From Acidobacteria bacterium UBA7540 (GTDB lineage: Bacteria > Acidobacteriota > Terriglobia > UBA7540), in the NCBI GenBank assembly GCA_002478145.1, contig DLMI01000025.1, forward strand, positions 33,080 to 52,841: DNA of 19,762 nucleotides, in the 5' to 3' direction. Shown here piece after piece: positions 1 to 8,384 of this stretch (the first letter of the stretch is position 1; every line of letters starts with the position of its first letter). The notes under the pieces are model-generated. The model was not told the origin of the DNA. It worked only from the letters and a program-made list of their open reading frames with translations, and did no database searches. The position numbers and the translations under genes were made by a program.

Positions 1-1547
1 TTCAGGAAGGTCTCCAATTGCTTCACGTCGAAAACCGGTTGTGTGACCGCGAAATTTGCGCCCGCTTTCAATTTGAGTTCGAAGCGGTGAAGTTCTTCAT
101 CCGTATTCACGGCGTAAGGATTCAACCCCACGCCGATTAGGAATCCCGTTTGCTTACTCAAGGGGTTGCCCCCCACATCCAGCCCTTGGTTCAGGTTATT
201 CAGGAGGTTGACCAGCCCAATGGAATCGACTTCGAAGACGGCGGGTTCCAGAAGCGTGGCGAACTGGGCAGTGTCCCTGGTGATGGCCAGGATATTCCGG
301 AGCCCCAGCGCATGCGCTCCCAGTGCGTCGGCTTGAATGCTCAGCACATTACGATCGCGGGCACTGTAGTGGAGGAGGACGTCGATGCCCACTTGCTGCT
401 GCAAGAGGGCGGCGAGCGTGAGCGGGCTCATGCGGCCCGTTACCCCCGTGCCGTCGGGAATGTTGATTGCGTCCACTCCCCTTGCCAGGAGAAATTGCGC
501 GCCTTCCACCTCCTTGGTGGCGTCGCAGCCCTTGGGAGGAACAACCTCCGCTAGAATTGGAAACTCACCGCGCGCCAGCTTTTCAGACAGCCGCGAGCGC
601 TTCTCGAGCGGAATGGGTTCCAGGGTGCGCCCCGGCCGCTCCAAGACCTCAATCGCAACGCGCGCGCGCTGCGGGCTCAGGGAGCGGACAGCCGCTTTGA
701 TCGCCTTGATATGCTCCGGTGTCGTCCCACAGCAACCACCCACAAGCCGCGCTCCGCTCTGGGTGAAACGGCGAGCGTAACTGGCCAGGTATTCCGGCGA
801 GCTGAGGTAAATGTTCCGGCCCTCGACCGTGCGAGGCATTCCCGCATTGGGCTGCGCGGAGAGCTTTTTGCCCGTCACTGCTGCCATGATCTCGAGCGCC
901 TCCAGGATGGCCGCCGGACCTACGCTGCAATTGAGCCCAATGATGTCCGCGCCCCACTCGTCCAGTTTGCGGGCGAAGTCCTCGGGCAATGCCCCGATGG
1001 ACGTGCTGCCGTCATCCTGCACCGTCATTTGCACAACCACGGGCAGGGAGCACACGTCACGTGCGGCGAGCAAGGCCTGGTGGGCTTCGTTCGGGTCGCT
1101 CATGGTTTCCACAATGAGCAGGTCTGCGCCGCCCTCCGCCAGCGCTGCAATTTGCTCACGAAATGCCTCCCTCGCTTCCTTGAGGGAAGTCGCCCCCAGG
1201 GGTTCAAGACGGATTCCCAATGGTCCGACGGAGCCCGCGACATAGAGATCCTCTCCCGCCACTTCCCGAGCCAGGCGCGCCCCGGCCAGGTTGATTTCGC
1301 GGACTTTCTCACCCTGATGGTGTTTTTCCAGGCGCGGCCGCGTGGCCCCAAAGGTGTTGGTTTCAAGGATTTCCGCTCCGGCCTTCACGTAGGCGAGGTG
1401 GACCTCCTTGACGAGCTGCGGCGAGCTCAGATTCAATTCATCGAAGCAGCGTGTCAGAGAGATGCCTTTTGAGTACAGCATCGTCCCCATCGCCCCGTCG
1501 CAGACCATGGGCCGGTTTTCGATTTTTTCCAGGAAGGGTTCCCGCAT
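1..1547 (-). CDS. Bifunctional homocysteine S-methyltransferase / 5,10-methylenetetrahydrofolate reductase (C-terminus beyond window)
   Basis: I translated this open frame from the ATG at 1547 to the window edge; 515 codons are visible. The N-terminal half (about residues 10-290) is a Pfam S-methyl_trans domain: it opens with VCDGAMGTML and has the zinc-ligand cysteines C207 (GLNCSVGP) and C272-C273 (GGCCGTTPEH). From about residue 325 a methylene-THF reductase domain follows (ILAEVVPPKG, HYSARDRN, GAHALGLRN, FEVDSIGL, TGFLIGVGLNP). The pair would make methyl-THF and pass methyl groups to homocysteine, giving methionine in the cytoplasm; fused proteins of this kind (B. subtilis YitJ type) are about 600-620 residues, so roughly 100 are missing here. 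The usual ITGDPPK loop reads ITRDTAQ, which is atypical. The ATG has GAGGG directly abutting it, a poor spacing, so the start could be the internal ATG at 1508. Confidence 0.93.
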   Translation of the reverse strand, partial: MREPFLEKIENRPMVCDGAMGTMLYSKGISLTRCFDELNLSSPQLVKEVHLAYVKAGAEILETNTFGATRPRLEKHHQGEKVREINLAGARLAREVAGEDLYVAGSVGPLGIRLEPLGATSLKEAREAFREQIAALAEGGADLLIVETMSDPNEAHQALLAARDVCSLPVVVQMTVQDDGSTSIGALPEDFARKLDEWGADIIGLNCSVGPAAILEALEIMAAVTGKKLSAQPNAGMPRTVEGRNIYLSSPEYLASYARRFTQSGARLVGGCCGTTPEHIKAIKAAVRSLSPQRARVAIEVLERPGRTLEPIPLEKRSRLSEKLARGEFPILAEVVPPKGCDATKEVEGAQFLLARGVDAINIPDGTGVTGRMSPLTLAALLQQQVGIDVLLHYSARDRNVLSIQADALGAHALGLRNILAITRDTAQFATLLEPAVFEVDSIGLVNLLNNLNQGLDVGGNPLSKQTGFLIGVGLNPYAVNTDEELHRFELKLKAGANFAVTQPVFDVKQLETFL

Positions 1548-1681
1548 CCCTCGCTTAGTTTAACACGACGAACTGGTGGAAACGAAGCGGGTGTGAATTA
1601 ATTATGCGCTTTGACCGATTAGGATTTTGCCACGCGAAGGCCGAAACCACTAAAAGTATCCCCATAGACGGGACATTCGTG

Positions 1682-1687
1682 CATAAT
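1682..1687 (+). promoter_or_regulatory. Possible -10 element for a leaderless dedA transcript
   Basis: CATAAT matches TATAAT at five of six positions and ends 10 nt before the GTG start, so transcription would begin at or just before the start codon. This would explain the missing Shine-Dalgarno sequence. No convincing -35 is seen at the right spacing, so the call is weak. Confidence 0.25.
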
Positions 1688-1697
1688 TCCATAACCC

Positions 1698-2309
1698 GTG
1701 ATTGAATCGATCTTTCAGACCTTAACGGAGTTCTTCGCCCGGTACGGGTACTGGGTGGTGTTTTTCGGCGTGATGCTGGAAAACGGTGGCCTGCCCTTGC
1801 CGGGTGAAACCGTCCTGCTGTTTGCCGGGTTCCTCGCTTACCAAGGCCAAATTCACCTCGTTTGGGCGATCGGGGTAGCGATTGCCGGAGCCACGCTCGG
1901 CGACAGCCTCGGCTACACGTTGGGTCGTTATGGAGGGAATGCCTTCTTCGATCGCTACGTGAAGCGCTTCAAGTTCCTGGCGCGCCGGTTTGAGGACGCC
2001 AGGGCGCTCTTTTTGAGGCACGGTCACTGGGCCGTGTTTACCGGTCGCTTCATCACCGGGCTGCGGGTATTCGCGGGTCCGCTAGCCGGGCTTTTCAAGA
2101 TGCCTTACCTGCGCTTCCTCCTCTTCAATTTCATGGGGGCGGTGATTTGGGCCACGGCGATTGGTTGCGTAGGTTTTCTTTTTGGAAACAGTTGGGACGA
2201 CCTGGCTCACGTCATCAAGGATTTCCACCGCGTCACGCTGGGCCTGGTTGCAGTGCTCGCCTTGGTGGGATTGATCGTCTATTTGAAGCGGCGCGCAAGA
2301 AGTGGCTAG
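1698..2309 (+). CDS. DedA family membrane protein (VTT domain)
   Basis: A 203-residue integral membrane protein of the DedA/SNARE-associated family, whose members are linked to lipid flipping and membrane homeostasis. The family signature is clear: ENGGLPLPGETVLLFAG (28-44), then GDSLGYTLGRYGG (68-80), then GRFITGLRVFAGPLAG (116-131) with the conserved arginines, and a GAVIWA segment near 147. Several hydrophobic helices and a basic C-terminus (KRRARSG) fit an inner-membrane location. The length is normal for the family. The start is GTG; the family N-terminus (RYGYWVVFFGVMLE) supports it, but no Shine-Dalgarno sequence is visible. The gene is divergent from the methionine-pathway gene and convergent with the TPR gene, with only 2 bp between the two stop codons. 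Confidence 0.92.
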   Translation: MIESIFQTLTEFFARYGYWVVFFGVMLENGGLPLPGETVLLFAGFLAYQGQIHLVWAIGVAIAGATLGDSLGYTLGRYGGNAFFDRYVKRFKFLARRFEDARALFLRHGHWAVFTGRFITGLRVFAGPLAGLFKMPYLRFLLFNFMGAVIWATAIGCVGFLFGNSWDDLAHVIKDFHRVTLGLVAVLALVGLIVYLKRRARSG

Positions 2310-2311
2310 CC

Positions 2312-3460
2312 TTATCGCAAGCCGCTCTTTACTCTCTTCAGATCTTCTCTCGCCGCTTTGAAGCGGGGATCCATCTGAACCGCAGCCTCGAGCTCGGAAA
2401 CGGCTTCCGCGCTTCGGCCCTGCTTTTCCAGAATCAGTCCCAGCAGCCAGTGAGCATGAGCTGCGTCCGGCTCCTCTCCTTCAGCCTCCTGCGCAAGGTA
2501 TTTCCGCAAATAGGTCTCGCCTCGTTTGAGGTCAACTCCTGATTCCAGCAAAGCGTTCGCAGCCTCAAAGTAGGGGGAGAGGTCGTCGGGGACATTTCTT
2601 TCGGAGGTGGAGAGAACGGCTTCGAGTTCACCCCATCGCTGCTCGAGGGCAAGAACCTTCGCCAGGATGGAATAGCCCTTCGCCCGCGAGGGATTGAGCT
2701 GCACGGCTTCCCGCGCATGCTTTTCCGCCCATTCGGTCTTCCTGTAAGAGGGCTGCGTGTAAAAGCCTGCGAGCGCGGTCTGCGCCTCGTAGTTCTTCGG
2801 ATCAGCTTGGACGGCTTTGAGAAAACACTCTTCGACTTTGGCAAAGTCTTTTGCTTCTCGGGCCAGCTCAGCCTGCGCCAGGTAGCCGCGCACGGGGCTG
2901 AGTTGCACCAGTTTTTCAGCAATGGCGTGGGCCTTTCCCTTGTCGCCCCCCATGATTCCGGGCGCCTGAAAGCTGTACTGCATCAAAGCATCCAGCGCCT
3001 CCAGGTTTTTGGGGTCGCGGGCGAGGGAAGCGTCCAACTCGCCCTTGAACTTTTTGGCCAAACCTGCGGCCGCAAACATGCTGGCGTTTGCCGCCATCTC
3101 CCCGTAAACTTGCGCAAGTTGGAAGTGATAGTTCGAGTTTCCGTCCTCGAGCGCCACGGCCTGCTGGGCGGGTTTCAGTGCGCCATCCAAATCGCCAAAA
3201 GCCAGCTTTATTCGTGAGAGCAGGCAAGCCGCCTGGGCATCGCGCGGGTTGGCGGCGACGCGCGGCTCCACAATTGCGCGGGCCCGTTTCCAGTGGCCGG
3301 CATCTTCCAACGCTTCGGCAGAGTCCGGATCGGGAGCGGCGGCCTTGACGGGCAGTGTCGGGAGCCATATCAAGGAAACCAGAAAGCAGAAACTGGAAAT
3401 TAGAAAATGGAAATTGACAGCCTTGGGTTCAAGTTTCTGATTTCCAGTTTTTAGTTTCAT
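2312..3460 (-). CDS. Exported tetratricopeptide repeat protein
   Basis: A 382-residue protein with an N-terminal signal peptide (basic residues to about 13, hydrophobic 18-38, likely cleavage after VKA near 40) followed by helical TPR-like units to the end. Examples are ALEDAGHWKRARAIVEPRVAANPRDAQAA, split here as units near 50-80, LAFGDLDGALKPAQQAVALE (86-105), FAKVEECFLKAVQADPKNYEAQ and the final EKQGRSAEAVSELEAAVQMD. It probably works as a protein-protein scaffold outside the cytoplasm; no catalytic domain is seen. It is the last gene of a run with the M61 peptidase and acylase, 52 bp after the peptidase stop. GGAGA about 8 nt before the ATG could serve as RBS. Odd: codons 1 to about 26 lie inside a dispersed GAAACTGG-type repeat, so half of the signal peptide is repeat-derived. 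Confidence 0.88.
   Translation of the reverse strand: MKLKTGNQKLEPKAVNFHFLISSFCFLVSLIWLPTLPVKAAAPDPDSAEALEDAGHWKRARAIVEPRVAANPRDAQAACLLSRIKLAFGDLDGALKPAQQAVALEDGNSNYHFQLAQVYGEMAANASMFAAAGLAKKFKGELDASLARDPKNLEALDALMQYSFQAPGIMGGDKGKAHAIAEKLVQLSPVRGYLAQAELAREAKDFAKVEECFLKAVQADPKNYEAQTALAGFYTQPSYRKTEWAEKHAREAVQLNPSRAKGYSILAKVLALEQRWGELEAVLSTSERNVPDDLSPYFEAANALLESGVDLKRGETYLRKYLAQEAEGEEPDAAHAHWLLGLILEKQGRSAEAVSELEAAVQMDPRFKAAREDLKRVKSGLR
3381..3460. repeat. GAAACTGG-type dispersed repeat, copy A
   Basis: The first 44 bp (3381-3424) match 8296-8339 at 39 of 44 positions. The unit is an imperfect inverted repeat: 3393-3406 pairs with 3434-3447 with one mismatch. It overlaps the first 26 or so codons of the TPR gene, including its start codon. 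Confidence 0.85.
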
Positions 3461-3479
3461 CTCTCGCTCTCCGCGGCGC

Positions 3480-3512
3480 CTAATCCAAAATCCAAAATCT
3501 AAAATCCAAAAT
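3480..3512. repeat. AT-rich heptamer tandem repeat (AAAATCC type)
   Basis: About four degenerate copies of AAAATCC/AAAATCT run in a row directly after the M61 stop codon (3513-3515). Base composition differs sharply from the GC-rich genes on both sides. Confidence 0.8.
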
Positions 3513-5363
3513 TCATTTTCCCTTGAGCCACCGATCGCGAATCGCGGTCTGCATGGGCGTGGCGGCGGGCAGTTCCTGGATCGAGTACGAGTTCGGAATC
3601 GGTGGCTCGAGAGTCACATTGATGATTTCCTGTCGTCCGTGGCGCTCGACTGTGAAGAGGACGCTCGCCCCCGGCGGATAGGCTCTCAGGCGTTCACTCA
3701 AATCCGCCGTAGCCAGAGATTGGTTATCGACTGCAATCAGGAGGTCATCGCGACCGATCCCGGCGCGGTCAGCGGCCCCACCCGGACAGACGGCGAAGAC
3801 CCTGACGCCGCGATTGTCCGGCAGGGCGGTTATGCCGATTCTCGGCAGCGCTCCTTCGGGAACACTGATCCGCAAAGCGAGTCCGGCCACACCGAGCGCC
3901 CTGCCGTACGCAAGCGGCGCAGTCCCTCGAACGTAGCTTTCGAAGAAGGGTGTGAAGTCGCTCCCCGCAACTTCATTCACTGCTTCGAGGATGTCTTGCT
4001 CGTTGTAACCGTGGCCGGGGCCGTAATAAGTTGCGGGCGGCGTCTCGTAGAACTTGTGGTAAAGCAACGACAACACATCCAGGAGGGATTTTGCGCCCTG
4101 TGTCCGGGACAGCATCTCCAGGTCCAGAAGCATGCCGAGAAGCGCACCCTTGTTGTAATAGGAGATGGTGGAATTGGCGAAGTTGGTCTCCTGCATTTGC
4201 GGAGAGCGGTCGTAGAACCAGGCGTGGAAGCTGGAGCTCTCGGCGGACATCAGCGTCCGTCCCGGTTCTTCTTCCAGGGCACTGATCTCATCGCACAGGC
4301 GGCTGAGGAACTTCTCCCGTGTCCACAGGCCTGAACGCAACAGGCTGAGATAACCGACATAGGTGGTCACCCCTTCGGCAAACCAGAGGGATGGCGTGTA
4401 GACTTCGCGCGTGTAATCAAAGGGTCCGAGTTCGGCTGGCCTCAGGCGTTTGACGTTCCAGAGATGAAAGAACTCGTGCGCAGCGTTCTCGAGCGCCTCG
4501 TCAAGGCTGCTGCTAAGGCTTCCCCGCACGATGATCTGCGTGGAGTTCAGATGTTCCATCCCGTCACCCATCGAAATGTCGGGAGCGAAGTGGAAAATAA
4601 AAGTGTAGCGCTCGAAATCCGGGGCAGGCATCAGTGCCATTTCCGCATGGACAATCTTCTTGAGGCCCTCGAGGAGCTTCGAGGTGTCGGTGTCATCCTC
4701 GTCATAAGCGTGCACAGCGACGCGGATCGTCTTCCCCTGCTCCTGGAATTGCGCCAGCTTCATGTGGGTGGAAGCTTCGATGGGAGTGTCAACCAAGCGG
4801 TCGTAATTAGGCGCATGGAAGGTCCGCTCGCTTGTGGACTCGGAAAAGCCGCTTATCAACTGCCAGTCCTTCGGTGCGTCCACGGTGAGCGTGAGCGGGT
4901 CGGACTTGCGCCCGGCGATATACATGAAGATGGAAGGGCCATTCAAGTTGGCGTGCGTGTTGTCAAACTGCGAAAAGGAACCGTTCAGGTCGTTGGCGAA
5001 AACGCGGTAGCGCGCCTTGACGATTCCGCCAGCCCGGCGGACGTCCACGTGCCAGGTCTGCTTGTCGAGGTCCGTCCAAGCCAGCGCCTGGCCTTGCGCG
5101 CCGGTGGCCTCGAATTCCTGCACGTTCTTGGCGAAGTCGTAAATAGCGTAACGGCCTGGCGACCAGGCAGGCATGACGAAGTCGAGGGAATCGCCCGAGA
5201 CCTTGCCGGCTGTGATCTCGACGGTCACAAGGTGCAAGTTGGGATGCGTCAGGACGAGGTGATATTCCAGTTGCAACGCCGGGGAGGCGGTTTCTTCCGC
5301 CGCCCCCAGCGCGCCAGCCGCACTGGCCAGCAGGAAGATGATGAGGAGAGCCACCCGGCGCAA
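3513..5363 (-). CDS. M61 family peptidase with C-terminal PDZ domain, exported
   Basis: A metallo-aminopeptidase of the M61 (glycyl aminopeptidase-like) family. Counting from the TTG at 5363 (616 residues), it has an N-terminal beta domain with WSPGRYAIYDFAKNVQEF (67-84), the zinc motif HEFFHLWNVKRLRP (H296, E297, H300), the third ligand in WFAEGVTTYVG (E330), and a PDZ domain near 510-590 (GVRVFAVCPGGAADRAGIG). The first residues form a clean signal peptide (MRRVALLIIFLLASAAGALG). The frame stays open up to an ATG at 5513, which has GAGAG 5 nt upstream and would add 50 residues. That extension is mostly encoded by a GC palindrome (5404-5459) and would bury the signal peptide, so I prefer TTG 5363, which has GAGGG 10 nt upstream. 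It follows the acylase gene closely, suggesting one transcript. Confidence 0.9.
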   Translation of the reverse strand: MRRVALLIIFLLASAAGALGAAEETASPALQLEYHLVLTHPNLHLVTVEITAGKVSGDSLDFVMPAWSPGRYAIYDFAKNVQEFEATGAQGQALAWTDLDKQTWHVDVRRAGGIVKARYRVFANDLNGSFSQFDNTHANLNGPSIFMYIAGRKSDPLTLTVDAPKDWQLISGFSESTSERTFHAPNYDRLVDTPIEASTHMKLAQFQEQGKTIRVAVHAYDEDDTDTSKLLEGLKKIVHAEMALMPAPDFERYTFIFHFAPDISMGDGMEHLNSTQIIVRGSLSSSLDEALENAAHEFFHLWNVKRLRPAELGPFDYTREVYTPSLWFAEGVTTYVGYLSLLRSGLWTREKFLSRLCDEISALEEEPGRTLMSAESSSFHAWFYDRSPQMQETNFANSTISYYNKGALLGMLLDLEMLSRTQGAKSLLDVLSLLYHKFYETPPATYYGPGHGYNEQDILEAVNEVAGSDFTPFFESYVRGTAPLAYGRALGVAGLALRISVPEGALPRIGITALPDNRGVRVFAVCPGGAADRAGIGRDDLLIAVDNQSLATADLSERLRAYPPGASVLFTVERHGRQEIINVTLEPPIPNSYSIQELPAATPMQTAIRDRWLKGK

Positions 5364-5403
5364 TCCGGGCCTACCCTCGGTTACTCTCTTCGATGAGTAT
5401 AGT

Positions 5404-5459
5404 GTAGCGCCGCCCTTTAGGGCGGCACGTGCCGGTCCCGCATGCGGGACCGGCGCTAC
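5404..5459. repeat. GC-rich double-hairpin palindrome (REP-like)
   Basis: Outer arms 5404-5412 and 5451-5459 are exact complements (GTAGCGCCG/CGGCGCTAC). Inside are a 7-bp stem with TTTA loop (5409-5415/5420-5426) and a perfect 24-bp palindrome (5431-5454). It lies between the ATG at 5513 and the likely TTG start of the M61 gene. Confidence 0.85.
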
Positions 5460-5537
5460 GTGCGTTGGCACCCGAGTCTGAGCGATTACCTTCTCCGATA
5501 TCCTGGCGCGCATTGAACTCTCACTGTTGCCCTAAGC

Positions 5538-8075
5538 TTAGGGATTGACGATGACGCCTCCCGCCCCCCATCCTCCAAATTTCTTGTCGGGCCTTAAAAC
5601 CAGTCTGTGGACGGTGGCCTGCTCAACCGCCGCATCGCTGAAGGACATGGGAAAGCTACGGCCGTTGTACCAAGCGTCGAACTGGTCCTGGTAGTAAGGG
5701 CTGGACACTTGGCCGGATTCGCCGAGAGTAATGTTCTGAACCGAATGGTCGAGGGTTGAGAGATCGACGACCATGCGCATGGAAGGACCGTGACGGCTGG
5801 TTGTCGCTTTCACAGTGGTGGCAGTCCCTGCCTGCGGAAAAGCGCCGACATCCAGCAGCCTGCCCAAAAGGGGAAAACCTTGACCCAGCGGATGGTAAAA
5901 GGTCAGGGGGATGGTATTGCCCCACTTCCAGGCGTCGTGACTTCGACTGCCCACCCGGCTGGGGATTTGCTTTACACCCTCTTCAAGACTCTTTATCAAG
6001 GTCTCCTCGAGAGAGGAATCGCCGCGCGGCAGCCAGCGCGTCCAGTTGTTCGCCAACACGTTCTCGAGGAATGTCGTACTCATTCCCCAGTGGTAGCCCG
6101 AGAGGTCGTCGCCCAGTCTGGGTTTGAGGATGCGTTCGAGCAGGGCTTGGCGGGTGACTTCGCAAACCAAGGTAGCGGCAGAATCCATCCTGGCCTCTCC
6201 ATCCCAATGCCTCAGGAGGCTGACGGCGTACTGGGCCTCGGGGTCTTGCGGGTGATGGTGGAAGTCTGCTTTAAGAAGTTGCCCGGCGAGCCAACTGTCT
6301 TCCAGAGTGACAATGTCGGTCTGAATGCGCAGCATGTCGTCAATGGTGAACGCCTTGCCGGCACGCAGTAGTTGAAAGATGCGCGCCGTGCGAAAAGGGG
6401 ATTCCCAGTGGCTGGTAATGAAATAGGGGTAATCGTCAGGCACCACGCGGCCATTGGCCGTGGCGATGATGCCACTCGAAGGGTTGTAGGAATGCGGAAG
6501 GTCCTCGAACGGAATGTAGCCTGTCCAGTCGTAATCGTCCGTACTGCCGGGCGCGGGTACAGCGCCGATGCCCTGTTTCCGGATGGGGACCCACGCTGCC
6601 GCGTAGTAACCGATATTTCCATCCCTATCGGCGTACACAAAGTTTTGCATCGGTCCCGTGTAGTCGCGCAAGGCGGCCGTGAATAGCTCCCAATTCTGCG
6701 CCAGACCGATTTTGGATACGGCGTTGAACAGAGCCGAGAGGGCGTGTGGTTCGAGCGCCGTCCATCGCAAGGCCAGGTCCCGGCCACAACTTTCAGAAAC
6801 GATAGGGCCATGGCGCGTTACCTTCACAGTGAATCGGTAATCCCGCTTCCCGCGGACCTTGACCACCTCGTCCCGGACTTCGGCATCAACCCATGCCCCG
6901 TTGTGGAGGTACCTGTTGGGAGCGCCGGAATCGAAGCTTTCCGAGTACAGATCCTGGACGTCCGGACCTGTATTGGTCATACCCCAGGCGATCTTCTCAT
7001 TGTGGCCAATAATCACCAGCGGCAAGCCAGGCAGGCTAACCCCAATCACATTCAGCCCCGGCGCCGTCAAGTGGATCATGTACCAGACACTGGGAACGCT
7101 GTGATCGAGATGAGGATCGTTAGCCAGTAACGGCTTGCCCGACTGAGTGTGAGCGCCGCTAACCACCCAGTTGTTGCTTCCCAATCCTGGATTACTCTCG
7201 TCACCAGAGGAAAGGAGCGCCGCCAGAGTAGAGTCAAGGTCGCCGAGGCCCGGCAGTGGATTCGCGTGTTTCCGTTGCGGCATAACCGCATATCCAGGAG
7301 GCAGCCCCGCCACAGGCTCATGCAGCACGCTGGGGTCGAGGTCGCCGCAGGTAGGCGGTGGATACACTGGTTTCTTTTTGGGTGACACCTTGCTTCCAGG
7401 GGGCAGTTCCGCCACCGGCTCATCCAGCGGCGAGTTGTCCGGCAAGAGGTCTGCGGAAAGGTCAGGGCCAAGCTTTGCCCGGATGCGTTCGCGCATCAAA
7501 TCCGTCCGCCAAGTTGTGTTGAGCGTCTTGACCAGATTCAGTGCCACGCCAAGGGAATCGCTCTCGCCCCATGGCCGAGGCTGGTAATTGAGCAAGCGGA
7601 ATTCCAGGGGTAGACGGTCCCTGTGGCTGGCGATGAAAGCGTTGACCCCGTTGGCATACGCCGTGAGTGGAGCCCGCGCCTCGGGGCTGAGCTCTGCCAG
7701 GGTGCGCTGAGAAACTTGCCGGAACCCCAAGGTTCGGTTCTCGAGGTCAAGCCGGAGCGTCCGTTCGCCAAAAACCTCTGAGAGTTCTCCTTCCGCCAAC
7801 CGCCGGCTCAAGTCCATCTGCCACAGGCGGTCTTGCGCAGTCACGTAACCTTGCGCGAAGAACAGGTCCTGGAGCGAGGGGGCACGAAGGTGAGGAACGC
7901 CGTGCGCGTCGCGTAAGACCTCAACTGGCGCTGATAACCCGGCAACTTGAATCGCTCCCTCGAGTTGGGGAAGGCTCGCGCGGACGCGCCAGTACAGCCA
8001 GCCGCCCCCGCCGACGATGATGAGCAGGAGTAGAATCAGCAAAGAAATGAGCAGGCGCTTGATCGTCTGCCTCAT
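5538..8075 (-). CDS. Penicillin acylase family protein (N-terminal nucleophile amidohydrolase)
   Basis: An 845-residue exported or membrane-anchored enzyme of the penicillin G acylase/acyl-homoserine-lactone acylase family, which hydrolyses amide bonds after self-cleavage into alpha and beta chains. A membrane or signal segment spans 8-27. The alpha part has VEVLRDAHGVPHLRA (51-65) and GYVTAQDRLWQMDLSRRLAEGE (76-97). The beta chain would begin at S300 in LGSNNWVVSG, followed by KPLLANDPHL. The length fits the family; the substrate cannot be told from sequence. Unusual: a diverged 34-residue tandem duplication (219-252 and 253-286) lies just before the cleavage serine. It is the first gene of the acylase-M61-TPR run; GAGG lies about 10 nt before the ATG. 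Confidence 0.94.
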   Translation of the reverse strand: MRQTIKRLLISLLILLLLIIVGGGGWLYWRVRASLPQLEGAIQVAGLSAPVEVLRDAHGVPHLRAPSLQDLFFAQGYVTAQDRLWQMDLSRRLAEGELSEVFGERTLRLDLENRTLGFRQVSQRTLAELSPEARAPLTAYANGVNAFIASHRDRLPLEFRLLNYQPRPWGESDSLGVALNLVKTLNTTWRTDLMRERIRAKLGPDLSADLLPDNSPLDEPVAELPPGSKVSPKKKPVYPPPTCGDLDPSVLHEPVAGLPPGYAVMPQRKHANPLPGLGDLDSTLAALLSSGDESNPGLGSNNWVVSGAHTQSGKPLLANDPHLDHSVPSVWYMIHLTAPGLNVIGVSLPGLPLVIIGHNEKIAWGMTNTGPDVQDLYSESFDSGAPNRYLHNGAWVDAEVRDEVVKVRGKRDYRFTVKVTRHGPIVSESCGRDLALRWTALEPHALSALFNAVSKIGLAQNWELFTAALRDYTGPMQNFVYADRDGNIGYYAAAWVPIRKQGIGAVPAPGSTDDYDWTGYIPFEDLPHSYNPSSGIIATANGRVVPDDYPYFITSHWESPFRTARIFQLLRAGKAFTIDDMLRIQTDIVTLEDSWLAGQLLKADFHHHPQDPEAQYAVSLLRHWDGEARMDSAATLVCEVTRQALLERILKPRLGDDLSGYHWGMSTTFLENVLANNWTRWLPRGDSSLEETLIKSLEEGVKQIPSRVGSRSHDAWKWGNTIPLTFYHPLGQGFPLLGRLLDVGAFPQAGTATTVKATTSRHGPSMRMVVDLSTLDHSVQNITLGESGQVSSPYYQDQFDAWYNGRSFPMSFSDAAVEQATVHRLVLRPDKKFGGWGAGGVIVNP
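7218..7421 (-). repeat. Tandem 102-bp duplication inside the acylase gene
   Basis: Two in-frame units, 7421-7320 and 7319-7218, encode 34 residues each. Both share the framework EPVA-LPPG...P...P-GDLD-S/T. They are diverged in DNA, so the duplication is old and has been kept in frame. Confidence 0.8.
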
Positions 8076-8295
8076 AAGCTGGAAACCTCAGTCCAGAGCA
8101 TCGAAAACCAATCGGCGGATTGAAAGACGACTCGGATCACTGCTAGAAATAGAACCTGTTCGTTTGGGCGCGAGGAGTGTACTAGAAATCCCACCGGCGA
8201 GCAACGATCGGGAGCTTTTTGGGTGCGCGGCGTAGAAGTGATATCCTGCATGGTCTTGCCCCTTACGGCGCCGAATCTTGGTATGCACGGCACGT

Positions 8296-8384
8296 AGAAA
8301 GCAGAAGCTGGAAATTAGAAACTGGAAACTGGCAGGCTTAGTTTCCAATTTCCATTTTCCAGTTTCCAGTTTCCAGTTTCTCGA
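8296..8384. repeat. GAAACTGG-type dispersed repeat, copy B
   Basis: Second copy of the repeat at 3381-3460. It has the same order: a GAAA/CTGG-rich arm then a complementary TTTCCAG-rich arm. 8318-8332 pairs perfectly with 8359-8373. On the minus strand it encodes the same hydrophobic string (FLISSFCFL) as the TPR protein's signal peptide. Confidence 0.87.
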
